Positions 8,185 to 17,079 of a stretch of DNA of 64,000 bases are shown here, in pieces. A program made the translations under genes and the position numbers. Below the pieces are notes generated by a model that was not told the DNA's origin, did not search any database, and saw only the letters and a program-made list of their open reading frames with translations. Position 1 is the first letter of the stretch. The number at the start of each line of letters is the position of its first letter. The DNA comes from Afipia felis ATCC 53690 (GTDB lineage: Bacteria > Pseudomonadota > Alphaproteobacteria > Rhizobiales > Xanthobacteraceae): the NCBI RefSeq assembly GCF_000314735.2, contig NZ_KB375270.1, positions 1,302,001 through 1,366,000 on the forward strand, read 5' to 3'.

Positions 8185-8616
8185 ATGACCACGATCAACG
8201 ACATTCGGGACAATTTTTCGCTCCTTGACGACTGGGACGATCGCTATCGTTACGTGATCGAACTCGGCCGCACGTTGGAGCCGATGCCGGACGCCGAGCA
8301 TACCACCGAGAACAAGGTACAGGGCTGCACCAGCCAGGTCTGGCTTTCGCGCAAGAACGACCGCGCCGCCGACGGCGAGCCGGTGCTGCGCTATCTCGGC
8401 GACAGCGACGCCCACATCGTGCGCGGGCTCGTTGCGATTCTTCTCACGCTGTATTCGGGCAAGACGGCGAAGGACATCCTCTCCACCGATGCGCTGGCGA
8501 TCTTCGACGAGTTCGGCTTTCGCGAACATCTGACGCCACAACGCTCGAACGGCCTGCGCGCGATGGTCGAACGCATCAAGTCCGATGCACGCAGGGCCGT
8601 TGAAGCGAAAGTCTGA
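8185..8616 (+). CDS. sufE: SufE family cysteine desulfuration protein
   Basis: 143 residues from the ATG at 8185 (MTTINDIRDNFSLL). SufE accepts sulfane sulfur from the desulfurase SufS and passes it to the SufBCD scaffold for Fe-S cluster assembly. The family's hallmark is visible: an N-terminal helical region, then ENKVQGCTSQVWL with the acceptor cysteine in VxGC, then HIVRGLVAILLTLYSGKT and EFGFREHLTPQRSNGL. Length is normal. No other suf gene is adjacent, so this is a free-standing copy. A frame opening at 8143 is less likely because the extension does not fit the family. Confidence 0.9.
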   Translation: MTTINDIRDNFSLLDDWDDRYRYVIELGRTLEPMPDAEHTTENKVQGCTSQVWLSRKNDRAADGEPVLRYLGDSDAHIVRGLVAILLTLYSGKTAKDILSTDALAIFDEFGFREHLTPQRSNGLRAMVERIKSDARRAVEAKV

Positions 8617-8628
8617 CTTTCGGGATTT

Positions 8629-8778
8629 CTATTTCATTCCGCCATCGGGTTTCTTGTGACCCTTTTCGGGAATGCTGGCGCTTTGCTGCTGGGAACGGCT
8701 GGTTTTCGGCTTCCTGACGATTTCCGGCTTGTCCTTGGTCGGCGGAAACTCGACCTGCGTGATCTGAATCTCTTCCAT
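8629..8778 (-). CDS. 49-residue basic protein, hypothetical
   Basis: A short open frame starting ATG at 8778 with GGAGGACGG immediately upstream, the strongest ribosome binding site nearby. The product begins MEEIQITQVEFPPTKDKPE and is rich in Lys, Pro, Gln and Ser, with no membrane segment or cysteine. It converges on sufE with 12 bases between the stops, and a small hairpin (CGAAAG/CTTTCG, 8606-8622) spans the gap. No family recognised; likely disordered. Its position next to sufE does not by itself imply a link. Confidence 0.5.
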   Translation of the reverse strand: MEEIQITQVEFPPTKDKPEIVRKPKTSRSQQQSASIPEKGHKKPDGGMK

Positions 8779-8859
8779 GTTCCGTCCTCCATTGCGATGC
8801 GGAATCAACCGCCCAGCGGTCCAGACGTTCCCGAACCGGTTCCATAGGCAAGACTGGTT

Positions 8860-9468
8860 TCACGCCGTGAAGGATGCGTCTTCCGCAAGCCAGGTGCGGA
8901 TATGCGCGCTGTCGCGCGCGTTGTCGCGAAGTCCGTAGTGCCGCGCGAGACGATCCAGCGCGAGTTGCAGCACGACCTTCGCCGAACGTGCGGGCCAGCC
9001 GCGTTCGCGCTCCACGTCCTCGAGCCCGCGCAGGAAGCAGCACACGTCGAGCAGCACACCGGACAGTTCCGGTCCGCAGGCATCGAGCGCAAGCTGCATG
9101 CGCTGACGTGCCGCCACCACCACGTCCGTCATCGTGCCGGCATCGCCGCTGCCGCAATTCCGCCCCCGCGCGATCCCGGACCAGCTCGATGTCACGCGCG
9201 GCGCGAGATGGGCGCGTGTGAAATCGGCGCGCAGCTTTTCACCGGCGATGAACTGGTTATGGCCGATCATGGTGCGCCCGTCGCGGCCCTTGCGGCGCGC
9301 CAGCCAGGCGAGCGGGCTTTCACTGTCATTGACGAGCACGCGGGCAATACCGCTCTCGGTCATGACCTCGCGCGTCGCGAGCGTCAGATGCTCGGCACGT
9401 TTCGCATCGACGCCATGAGCAACGTCTGCCGGTCCGCGCGCTTTGCTTCTAGTGCGTTGCGCCTTCAT
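8860..9468 (-). CDS. DUF6456 domain-containing protein
   Basis: 202 residues. The start at 9468 overlaps the stop of the upstream gene as ATGA, so the two are translationally coupled. After a basic N-terminus (MKAQRTRSKARG) there is a Leu/Val-rich segment and then the stretch ESPLAWLARRKGRDGRTMIG, which with the following helical region (RADFTRAHLAPRVTSSW) matches the alphaproteobacterial DUF6456 family. The C-terminal half is helical, with a conserved-looking GLEDVERERGWPARSAKVVL. Activity is not established; the basic N-terminus and neighbours (DnaA domain IV protein, MucR) suggest a DNA-related role (inference). Confidence 0.65.
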   Translation of the reverse strand: MKAQRTRSKARGPADVAHGVDAKRAEHLTLATREVMTESGIARVLVNDSESPLAWLARRKGRDGRTMIGHNQFIAGEKLRADFTRAHLAPRVTSSWSGIARGRNCGSGDAGTMTDVVVAARQRMQLALDACGPELSGVLLDVCCFLRGLEDVERERGWPARSAKVVLQLALDRLARHYGLRDNARDSAHIRTWLAEDASFTA

Positions 9469-9830
9469 CGGCCGCACTCCGTCCGCGCAGCCGCACATTG
9501 CCGCTCCAGCGCCGCGATCTGGCCGTCGAACCGGACATTCTCGCGCCGTTCCTCGATGACACGGCAGGCATAGGCCACCGTGGTGCGGTCGCGACGAAAC
9601 AGCCGTCCGATGCCCTCGAAACTCAGCGCGAAGCCGACATGGCAGAGATACATCGCGACCTGACGCGCCAGCGAGGCGCGCGGCGAACCACGCGAGCCGA
9701 ATGCGAGTTCATCCGCCGTGATGCCGAATTCGGCGATCACGCAGGCGGCGACACGGCATCGGATGGTTTCGGGGTCTGGGGTGACGACAGCAGGACGCGG
9801 CGGGGAAACGGGCACTTCTGTGAACAGCAT
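9465..9830 (-). CDS. Stand-alone DnaA domain IV (DnaA-box binding) protein
   Basis: 121 residues. Residues about 54-95 closely follow the DNA-binding domain IV of the replication initiator DnaA: LARQVAMYLCHVGFALSFEG then IGRLFRRDRTTVAYACRVIE. DnaA has LARQMAMAL and GGRDHTTVLHACRKIE at the same places. The AAA+ ATPase part of DnaA is absent, so it cannot initiate replication by itself but could bind DnaA-box-like sites. The signature residues Asp81, Thr83 and Thr84 are kept while the usual His is Arg82, which may alter base recognition. ATGA overlap couples it to the DUF6456 gene. Family clear, role inferred. Confidence 0.75.
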   Translation of the reverse strand: MLFTEVPVSPPRPAVVTPDPETIRCRVAACVIAEFGITADELAFGSRGSPRASLARQVAMYLCHVGFALSFEGIGRLFRRDRTTVAYACRVIEERRENVRFDGQIAALERQCAAARTECGR

Positions 9831-9922
9831 CGGGCGACCTCGCTAGGATTTTATACCTACACCCTAACGCAGCTTTTGCAACCGGGGATATCCGTTCCCG
9901 CCTCTTGTTGTGGAACGCGCGC

Positions 9923-10336
9923 CTAACGCTTCGCCCGGCGGCGCTGCTGGCCGAGCCCCATCTTCTTGGCGAGTTGCGAACGCGCCACCGCATAGTTCGG
10001 CGCGACCATCGGATAATCCGGCGGCAGGCCCCACTTCTCGCGATATTGTTCGGGGCTCATGTTGTACTGGCTGCGCAGGTGCCGCTTCAGCGACTTGAAG
10101 CGTTTGCCGTCCTCCAGGCAGACCAGATATTCCGACGTCATCGACTTCTTCACCGACACCTTGGGCCGCGCGGGCTCGGCGGGCACGTCCGCGCCCGTCG
10201 CCACGCGCAACAGCGCGGCATGAACCTGCGAGATCAGCGCGGGAATGTCGGACGGCTGCACGGTGTTGTTGCTGACATAGGCCGAGACGATGCCAGCCGC
10301 CATTTCAACGAAATTCTTGCCGGCCGGCTCACTCAT
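9923..10336 (-). CDS. mucR: Ros/MucR family transcriptional regulator
   Basis: 137 residues from the ATG at 10336 (MSEPAGKNFVEMAAGIVSAY). The core YLVCLEDGKRFKSLKRHLRS followed by YNMSPEQYREKWGLPPDYPM is diagnostic of MucR, with the prokaryotic zinc-finger region and the YR.KWGLP segment. In rhizobia and Caulobacter, MucR binds AT-rich promoter regions and controls exopolysaccharide, motility and cell-cycle genes, often with autoregulation. The N-terminal helix region supports oligomerisation. Length is normal. Transcribed toward the DnaA-like gene, 92 bases away, possibly in one transcript. Confidence 0.9.
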   Translation of the reverse strand: MSEPAGKNFVEMAAGIVSAYVSNNTVQPSDIPALISQVHAALLRVATGADVPAEPARPKVSVKKSMTSEYLVCLEDGKRFKSLKRHLRSQYNMSPEQYREKWGLPPDYPMVAPNYAVARSQLAKKMGLGQQRRRAKR

Positions 10337-10483
10337 ACAATGCTCGCGCTGCTGGATGGAGGAATGCCCGCGTCGTCGCGGCTCCTCGTAACGCCGCAAA
10401 GATTAGGCGAGCCGCGCATCGCTCCGCAACCACGATTGCGCGCCGTGCCCTGAAACCTATGCCCTGAATGTGTGCAGAGGCTA

Positions 10484-11329
10484 TCAGCGACGGTCGAGAT
10501 GAGCGCGAAGCTCCTCGATCGATTCAAACCGCACGGTGCCTTCCGGCAATTGCGCTTCGATCGAACCATCCGAATACAGCGAATAGGCCATCGCATCGAC
10601 CACGCCGGATTTCACCACGCTGACCTCCGGCTGTTCACGACGCGGCGGCTCCTCGCGGCGCGGAGGCTGGGTGAAACGGCGCTGCGGCCGCAAGGGATGG
10701 CGCGGCTCGTCCGCCAGACCGTTCTCCGGTGCCGGACGCTCGGATTGCGCCCACGGCGGCTCGAACAGATCGTCGTCGCGGCGCTGTGCGGCCTCGGCCT
10801 GCATATCGGCGTCCGGCGTCGTTTCCGGCGCGGGCGTCTTGCGGCGGCGAGAAGAAAACAGGAAATCGCGCTTCGGCCGCTCCGCAGGTGGCGCCGGCGG
10901 CTCAGGACGCTCGGGCAACGGCGGAAACGACGGCGTGCGGCTCGGCGGCGGAAAGTCGAACTCGCTATCCGTCTCACGTGCCATCGGCTCGTCGCGCGAG
11001 AAAAGGAAATCGCTGTTGCCGGGAGCACGCGGCGCCGGGCGCGGTTCATCAGGCATCGCAGGCTCAGGCGCCGGCACTTCGGCCACCATGATCTCCGCAA
11101 GCTCCGCCTCCTCCCGCGTGGACGCGGCGCCAAGCCGGCTGGACAGTTGTTTCACCTCGCGCGCGAGAATGCCAAGGCCCATCAGGATGAGGCCGGTCGA
11201 GGACACGACCGCGCCGCACAGGATCATCGTATTGCCGAAGGAGAATTCCTTGATCGGAATTCCGAACACGATGGCCAGCACGCCTGCGCAAAACACCACG
11301 GCCCCGGCCAGCAACAACGCAATCATCAC
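10484..11329 (-). CDS. Two-helix membrane protein with Pro/Arg-rich cytoplasmic region
   Basis: 281 residues. Two membrane helices (about 2-24 and 33-58) are followed by a long low-complexity segment (about 75-235) rich in Pro, Glu and Arg, containing twice the near-repeat DFLFSRDEP/DFLFSSRRR and the repeat PPRREEPPRREQ. A compact C-terminal domain follows (VVDAMAYSLYSDGSIEAQLP, ending RFESIEELRAHLDRR). The C-terminal domain looks folded and conserved, but I do not recognise it. The long disordered tether suggests a scaffold at the inner face of the membrane (inference). Ribosome binding site weak; the start is the first ATG before the first helix. Confidence 0.6.
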   Translation of the reverse strand: MMIALLLAGAVVFCAGVLAIVFGIPIKEFSFGNTMILCGAVVSSTGLILMGLGILAREVKQLSSRLGAASTREEAELAEIMVAEVPAPEPAMPDEPRPAPRAPGNSDFLFSRDEPMARETDSEFDFPPPSRTPSFPPLPERPEPPAPPAERPKRDFLFSSRRRKTPAPETTPDADMQAEAAQRRDDDLFEPPWAQSERPAPENGLADEPRHPLRPQRRFTQPPRREEPPRREQPEVSVVKSGVVDAMAYSLYSDGSIEAQLPEGTVRFESIEELRAHLDRR

Positions 11330-11622
11330 TCAAACTCCGCCTGCTGCCTTAAGGGCCTGCAGTTTCGATCTGTCATACTAAGGTTCCAGTACCTGCCTTA
11401 GGAAAGGTAATTTTTCCTTATTGGTTCCAAAAAAGTACAAATATACCAACAATTTCCCCTGTCTGACGGCGCAGGGCGAATGAACTTTCGGCAAACCCTT
11501 ATTGTTGCAACGTTTTAGGAAAATTAAGCCATAATCACTGACTATGTCCCGGCTGAACGGCGGGACTGGCCGCCTTCGGGGCTCAACAAGCGTCATCGCA
11601 TTTCAACAGACGTAATCGCATC
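11330..11622. other. Divergent AT-rich intergenic region, no gene seen
   Basis: Holds the promoters of two divergent genes. An inverted repeat CTAAGG...CCTTAG spans about 11379-11400, and an AT-rich stretch with many T-A steps covers about 11400-11550. This is the type of region MucR prefers, and mucR is about 1 kb away, but binding is inference. A near-repeat (GCGTCATCGCATTTCAACAG and CGTAATCGCATCATG) precedes the glycosyltransferase start. Confidence 0.4.
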
Positions 11623-13275
11623 ATGACATCCATCACGGCGTCCGGATTTGAGGTCCCTCTCCGGCGGCCGTTGGATCAGACATGCGATATGCTCGCCTGC
11701 GCAGCCCTTGCGGTGATCGCATGCGTCGCCGCTCTCACCTTCCGCGACTACGGCCTCGGCTGGGACGATTACACCCACGCCGAATATGCCGACCTGTTGC
11801 TGAAGATGTTCGGCTCCGGCTTCAAGGATACGAGCGCGCTCTCCTTCGCCAACCTCTACATGTACGGCGGCGGCTTCGACATGGCGGCCGCGCTCCTGCA
11901 CAAGGTCATTCCGCTCGGACTGTTCGACACGCGCCGCCTGCTCGGCGCAATCGTCGGCCTGATCGGCCTCGCACTGACATGGCGTGTCACGCGCCGCATC
12001 GGCGGCCCGGTCGCGGGCCTCGCCGCACTTCTCCTGCTGGCGCTGTGCCCGACCTTCTACGGCCACATGTTCATGAACCCGAAGGACCCGCCGTTTGCGG
12101 TGGCGATGATCGTGCTGCTGCTCGGACTGGTACGGCTCGCGCAGGACTATCCATCGCCCTCGCCGCAGACGGTGCTGATCCTCGGGCTCGGTGCGGGATT
12201 GTCGCTGGGCTGCCGCGTGCTCGGCGGCTTCGGTCTTGTCTACGCCCTGCTCGCCTTTATCCCGATCTGGCGCGAGGAGATCGCGACGCTGGGATGGCGC
12301 GTGACGCTCCGCCGTTTCATCCACGCCTGCTATTTGCTGCTGCCCGGCCTCCTCTTCGGCTACCTCGTGATGGGCCTGATCTGGCCGTGGTCGATCATCG
12401 AGCCCGCGAACCCGCTGCGAGCCGTCACCTATTTCTCCGCCTTCTTCGAGAAGCCCTGGAAGGAATTGTTCGACGGCGCGATGGTGTCGGTGCCGGACAT
12501 GCCGTGGTCATATCTGCCGACGCTGTTCGCGATGCAGATGCCGGAGATCTTCATTGCGCTTTGCATGGGCGGCCTCGCCATGACAATCGCGGCGGCCACA
12601 CGGCGCGGCGATGCCCGTCGTACAACGATCTATATCATGATCGCGCTGGCGGCGTTCCTGCCGCTCGCCATTGCCGTGGTGAAGCGCCCCGCGCTCTACA
12701 ACGGTATCCGGCATTTCATCTTTGTCATTCCGCCGATGGCGATCCTCGGCGGCCTCGCCTTTGGCCGCCTCGTCGAATGGCTGGGCCGTGACGACCGCCG
12801 CCGCAACTGGCAATTCGCAACCTACGCCCTGTTCGCCGCGACGCTCACCCTGCCGCTGGTCGAGATGGTGCGGCTGCATCCGTATCAGTACACCTACTTC
12901 AACGACGTCGCCGGCACGGTGCGCACCGCCGACCGCAGATTCATGCTGGATTACTGGGGCCTCGCGCTGAAACAGGCGTCGAATGTGCTGCGCGAGCAGA
13001 TCATCGCGCGACAGGAAATCCCGCCAGTCAATCGCAAATGGAAAGTCGCAGTATGCGGCCCGCAGCGTCCCGCGCAGGTGGCGCTCGGTCCCGATTTCTC
13101 GATCGGATGGGACAGCCACGCAGCCGACTTCGCGATGACGCTCGGCGAGTTCTATTGCAAGGGCCTGCCCGCGCCGATCTATGCCGAGATCAAGCGGGAC
13201 GGCGTGGTGTACGCCCGTGTCTACGACATCCGCGGCGAAAGCATCGCGAGCCTGCTGTCGGTTCCACCGCCATAG
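11623..13275 (+). CDS. GT39-type (ArnT/PMT-like) membrane glycosyltransferase
   Basis: 550 residues with about 10-11 membrane helices. After the first helix the loop has FRDYGLGWDDYTHAEY, with the acidic pair expected in the first outer loop of GT39 and related GT-C enzymes that use polyprenyl-phosphate sugars. Later features include PTFYGHMFMNPKDPPF and RHFIFVIPPMAILGG (ArnT/PMT_2-like), and a C-terminal periplasmic domain from about residue 430. Such enzymes transfer a sugar from a lipid carrier to lipid A, protein or polysaccharide on the periplasmic side. Acceptor and sugar cannot be told from sequence. Monocistronic; followed by a clear terminator shared with the convergent gene. Confidence 0.75.
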   Translation: MTSITASGFEVPLRRPLDQTCDMLACAALAVIACVAALTFRDYGLGWDDYTHAEYADLLLKMFGSGFKDTSALSFANLYMYGGGFDMAAALLHKVIPLGLFDTRRLLGAIVGLIGLALTWRVTRRIGGPVAGLAALLLLALCPTFYGHMFMNPKDPPFAVAMIVLLLGLVRLAQDYPSPSPQTVLILGLGAGLSLGCRVLGGFGLVYALLAFIPIWREEIATLGWRVTLRRFIHACYLLLPGLLFGYLVMGLIWPWSIIEPANPLRAVTYFSAFFEKPWKELFDGAMVSVPDMPWSYLPTLFAMQMPEIFIALCMGGLAMTIAAATRRGDARRTTIYIMIALAAFLPLAIAVVKRPALYNGIRHFIFVIPPMAILGGLAFGRLVEWLGRDDRRRNWQFATYALFAATLTLPLVEMVRLHPYQYTYFNDVAGTVRTADRRFMLDYWGLALKQASNVLREQIIARQEIPPVNRKWKVAVCGPQRPAQVALGPDFSIGWDSHAADFAMTLGEFYCKGLPAPIYAEIKRDGVVYARVYDIRGESIASLLSVPPP

Positions 13276-13339
13276 CGGGCTTGACCTCGTGCCGCAGCGC
13301 GGTACGCTTGGTCATCACCCTCTGCACGTTTCAGATTAC

Positions 13340-13368
13340 AAACGCCGTCCAATTCCGGGCGGCGTTTT
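13340..13368. terminator. Bidirectional rho-independent terminator
   Basis: AAACGCCG paired with CGGCGTTT around a short loop, with T-rich sequence on the plus side. It sits between the convergent glycosyltransferase (plus) and dipeptidase (minus) genes. Confidence 0.7.
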
Positions 13369-13395
13369 CACATGGTGAAACGAAACTGCGCAACC

Positions 13396-14799
13396 TCAGC
13401 GCGGTGCCTGCGCGAATGCCGCGAGGATGCGCACCCACGAGCGGATGCCTTTATGGAAGCTCTTGAGGTCGTACTTCTCGTTCGGCGAATGGATGTTGTC
13501 GTCCTCCAGCCCGAAGCCGATCAGCACCGTGTCGAGCCCCAGCGTTTTCTTGAAATCCGCGACGATCGGGATCGACGCGCCCGAACCGATCAGGAGTGCC
13601 TCGGTGCCCCACTCGTCGGTCAACGCGCGCTTCGCGGCGGCGAGCGGCTTCATGCCCCAATCGAGCGCAATGGCGGGTGCGCCCGCATGGTCAAGGAATT
13701 CGACGCTGCAATCCGCCGGAATGCGGGCCTTCACATAGGCACGGAACGCATCGCGGATTTTGGCCGGGTCCTGCCCTTCGACCAGACGGAATGAAATCTT
13801 CGCCGAGGCCTGCGCCGGGATCACCGTCTTCGAGCCCTCGCCGGTGTATCCGCCGACGATGCCGTTGATGTCCGCAGTCGGGCGCGAGGATATCTGCTCG
13901 ATCAGCAGGCGGTCCTTCTCGCCCGCGGGCAACGAGAGGCCTATGGGCTTGAGAAACATCTCGGGCGTCAGGTTAAGCTTCTTCCATTGCGCGAGAATAT
14001 CCGCCGGCAAGTCTTTGACGCCGTCATAGAAACCCGGAATGGTGACGCGGCCATTGTCGTCGTGGATGCCACCGAGAATCCGCGTCAGCACGCGGATCGG
14101 GTTCTGCGCGCCGCCACCGAAAATGCCGGAATGCAGGTCGCGGTTGGCGGCCTTGACGATGACTTCCTCATAGACGAGGCCGCGCAGCGCGGTGGTGATC
14201 GCGGGCGTGTTCTGGTCCCACATGCCGGTGTCGCAGACCAGCGCGAAATCCGCTTTCAGGTCCGCCTTGTTCTTTTCCAGGAAGGGACCGAAATTCTTCG
14301 AGCCGACCTCCTCCTCGCCTTCGATCAGGATGGTGATGCCGAGAGGCAGGCTGCCGGTGACGCTCTTCCATGCCCGGCATGCCTCGACGAAAGTCATCAA
14401 CTGACCTTTGTCGTCTTCCGCGCCGCGCGCGACGATGATCTCGCGGCCGTCCGCATGTTTGGTGACGACGGGATCGAATGGCGGCCGGTGCCACAAATTC
14501 AGCGGATCGACCGGCTGCACGTCGTAATGGCCGTAGAACATCACGTGCGGTCCGTTCGGCACCGGGCCATCATAGCGCGCGACAATCGCCGGATGACCCG
14601 CGGTCGGCCGCACCTCGGCCGAAAAGCCGATGCTCTCGATATCGGCTGCGAGGTGCTTCGCCGCCTCGGCGCAATCCTTGTTGAACGCCGGATCGGCGGA
14701 GATCGATTTAATCCGCAGCAGAGCGAACAGGCGCTGCAAACTGCGGTCGAAATCGGTATCGACACGGTCGAGAACGGCGGAAAGATCGTCAGGCGTCAT
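13396..14799 (-). CDS. M20 family dipeptidase/metallopeptidase
   Basis: 467 residues, cytoplasmic, no signal peptide. The co-catalytic zinc site of the M20 family is complete: His in FYGHYDVQP, the bridging Asp with the general-base region in RGAEDDKGQ, EGEEEVGS with the catalytic Glu pair, Asp in VCDTGMW, and the final His in DNIHSPNEKYD. The central dimerisation domain contains DLHSGIFGG. Length and motifs match the carnosinase-like M20A/M20F dipeptidases, which split dipeptides or N-acyl amino acids. The exact substrate is unknown. It sits downstream of the HerA-like gene on the same strand. Confidence 0.88.
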   Translation of the reverse strand: MTPDDLSAVLDRVDTDFDRSLQRLFALLRIKSISADPAFNKDCAEAAKHLAADIESIGFSAEVRPTAGHPAIVARYDGPVPNGPHVMFYGHYDVQPVDPLNLWHRPPFDPVVTKHADGREIIVARGAEDDKGQLMTFVEACRAWKSVTGSLPLGITILIEGEEEVGSKNFGPFLEKNKADLKADFALVCDTGMWDQNTPAITTALRGLVYEEVIVKAANRDLHSGIFGGGAQNPIRVLTRILGGIHDDNGRVTIPGFYDGVKDLPADILAQWKKLNLTPEMFLKPIGLSLPAGEKDRLLIEQISSRPTADINGIVGGYTGEGSKTVIPAQASAKISFRLVEGQDPAKIRDAFRAYVKARIPADCSVEFLDHAGAPAIALDWGMKPLAAAKRALTDEWGTEALLIGSGASIPIVADFKKTLGLDTVLIGFGLEDDNIHSPNEKYDLKSFHKGIRSWVRILAAFAQAPR

Positions 14800-14867
14800 T
14801 GGTGATCCTTAAATGTCTGTCTTTCAATCGCGCCGTGCGGGCGAGGTATTTCGCGATTTTATTCCGT

Positions 14868-16517
14868 CTACCGCCGCAGCAGCCCCCCGAGAGCGCCGCG
14901 CACGATCGAGCGCCCAATCGAACCGCCGATGGAGCCACCGACCGACTTGCCGAGATCGGACACCACCCCGCCGACGACCTTGTTGGTCACCGAGCGCGTG
15001 ACATTGCGGGCGATCAACTGCCCCGTGGAGAGACGCCCTCGCGAATTCGAGGTACCGAATACGGAGCCGACGATGGAGCCGATATGGTCGAGCAATCCGC
15101 CGCCACTGCCGGGGTCGCCGGTCGCCGCAGTCTCCAGACGCTTCTGCAGCATCTCGTAGGCGGATTCGGAATCGATCGTGGTGTCGTATTTGCCCTTCAC
15201 GGGGCTTGCCGCGATGATCGCCTTGCGCTCCTCCGGCGTCACCGGCCCGATGCGCGCGCTCGGCGGCCGCACCAGAATGCGCTCCACCATCGCGGGCGTG
15301 CCGTTGCCTTCGAGGAACGAGACCAGCGCCTCACCCTTGCCGAGTTCGGTGATGACCTGCGCAGTGTTGAGCGCCGGATTCGGACGAAAGGTCTGTGCCG
15401 CCGCCGCGACAGCCTTCTGGTCGCGCGGGGTGAACGCGCGCAGCGCGTGCTGCACGCGATTGCCAAGCTGGGACAGCACCTTGTCCGGCACGTCGATCGG
15501 ATTTTGCGTGACGAAATAGACGCCGACACCCTTCGAACGGATCAAACGCACCACTTGCTCGATCTTGTCCATCAGCGACTTCGGCGCATCGTTGAACAAC
15601 AGGTGCGCCTCGTCGAAAAAGAACACGAGCTTCGGCTTCGGCAGGTCGCCGACCTCCGGCAATTCCTCGAACAGTTCGGACAGCATCCACAACAGGAAGG
15701 TCGCGTAGAGCTTCGGGCTCTGCATCAGCCTGTCGGCAGCAAGAATATTGATCATGCCCCGCCCGTCGGAGTCGGTGCGCATGAAATCCTTCAGCACCAG
15801 CGCGGGTTCGCCGAAGAATTTATCGGCGCCCTGGTTCTCCAGCACCAGAAGCTGGCGCTGAATGGTGCCGATGGTCGCCTTGGTGACGTTGCCGAACGAT
15901 TGCGCGGCGGCACGCAGCGACGCAAGCGGGTCATCCTCGCCCGCCTTGGCCGGGACCGGGATCATCGCGTCGAGCAACGCGCGCAGATCCTTCATGTCCA
16001 TCAGCGGCAGATGGTTCTCATCGGCGAGACGAAACGCGACGTTGAGCACGCCCTCCTGCACGTCGTTGAGATCGAGCATCCGCGACAGCAACAGCGGGCC
16101 CATTTCCAGCACGGTGGCGCGCACCGGGTGCCCCTGCTCGCCGAAAACGTCCCAGAATATCGTCGAGAACTGGTCCGGCTGGAACGTCAGTCCCATACCT
16201 TTGGCGCGATTGAGGATAAAATCATTCGGTTGCCCGACTTCCGCGATGCCGGAGAGGTCGCCCTTGATATCGGCCGCGAAAACCGGAACGCCCGCGCGGG
16301 CAAAACCTTCCGCCATGACCTGCAGTGTCACGGTTTTTCCCGTTCCCGTCGCGCCCGTCACCAGTCCGTGACGATTGGCGAGCGACAGCGTCAGGAAGGC
16401 TGGCTGATCGCCCTTGCCAATAAAGAGTGCAGTGTCGGTATCGGCCGATGCGGTCTGCGGTGCACCGCTCGCGCCCGGACTCGTTGACGCAGATGTATTT
16501 TTTGTCGTCTTTGCCAT
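14868..16517 (-). CDS. HerA-like ATPase, DUF853 (YjgR) family
   Basis: 549 residues from the ATG at 16517, preceded by GCGAGGAACGG; a longer frame to 16595 lacks support. Walker A is [14 protein letters not shown] and Walker B is [13 protein letters not shown], followed by the sensor-like [20 protein letters not shown]. These match the DUF853 group related to the HerA/FtsK-like translocases. The C-terminus is Gly/Ser-rich with repeated [19 protein letters not shown], a pattern common in DUF853 proteins that may mediate self-association or membrane contact. The biological role is unsettled. Most of the antisense strand is also open, a GC-bias artefact. Confidence 0.85.
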   Translation of the reverse strand: MAKTTKNTSASTSPGASGAPQTASADTDTALFIGKGDQPAFLTLSLANRHGLVTGATGTGKTVTLQVMAEGFARAGVPVFAADIKGDLSGIAEVGQPNDFILNRAKGMGLTFQPDQFSTIFWDVFGEQGHPVRATVLEMGPLLLSRMLDLNDVQEGVLNVAFRLADENHLPLMDMKDLRALLDAMIPVPAKAGEDDPLASLRAAAQSFGNVTKATIGTIQRQLLVLENQGADKFFGEPALVLKDFMRTDSDGRGMINILAADRLMQSPKLYATFLLWMLSELFEELPEVGDLPKPKLVFFFDEAHLLFNDAPKSLMDKIEQVVRLIRSKGVGVYFVTQNPIDVPDKVLSQLGNRVQHALRAFTPRDQKAVAAAAQTFRPNPALNTAQVITELGKGEALVSFLEGNGTPAMVERILVRPPSARIGPVTPEERKAIIAASPVKGKYDTTIDSESAYEMLQKRLETAATGDPGSGGGLLDHIGSIVGSVFGTSNSRGRLSTGQLIARNVTRSVTNKVVGGVVSDLGKSVGGSIGGSIGRSIVRGALGGLLRR

Positions 16518-17079
16518 CGCCGTTCCTCGCTCCGATGTCTTACCGCAACCCGGCAGATATTTATTGAAGCATCTTTTCAGCTTCTTCAATGGCAATGGAA
16601 CCGTTCAATGATAGATCGCGACGAAACAAATCAAATCCCGACAATAGAAGAAGGAGGTAATTCGTCGCGGGAGACTGCTGCGATGCGCGCTTTTTGTCTC
16701 TCATGATCGAAATCAACACGAATGCTATGCATCACGGCAACACCTGAGCGCGCATTGAGAGAGAATCTGAACTGTGTGAGCGTTCATCTCTTGTAATTCG
16801 CGGCGCGCCCGATCAATAATGAAACAACAAGCTTCAAGAGCCGGAAGAAACCGGAAGGATACGAACGATGGATTGCCGGATTGCATTGCGTGGGGTTTTA
16901 TCGGGACGCATCTGCACCCAGACAGAAAAAAATTTGAAACCTTCTGACCCTCTCGAGCTTTCAATCATCCGCTATTCCATCTGCGCTTCAGGATTTTCTG
17001 CCCGCGACGCCGGTCGTCGCGCCAGATCGCTGCAACCGTCATCTCTGATTTTCTCGAACGTGTAACTTCTTCCATTGCA
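16518..17079. other. Intergenic region of about 560 bases, no gene seen
   Basis: Lower GC than its neighbours. It contains the divergent promoters of the HerA-like and DUF4332 genes. The only good ribosome-binding-like sequence (AAGGAGGTAA, about 16651) leads to no long frame; the nearest ATG gives seven codons. No tRNA-like or strong hairpin structure was recognised. Confidence 0.4.

Noticed and set aside
14799..16487. 562-codon open frame on the plus strand
   Set aside because: It is antisense to the HerA/DUF853 gene, which has intact Walker motifs; the product is a low-complexity His/Arg/Gln-rich string with no family pattern, as expected from GC-rich shadow frames.
16725..16964. 79-codon minus-strand frame in the gap before the DUF4332 gene
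   Set aside because: No ribosome binding site, mixed Cys/Phe-rich composition without a plausible fold, and poor codon use for this genome.
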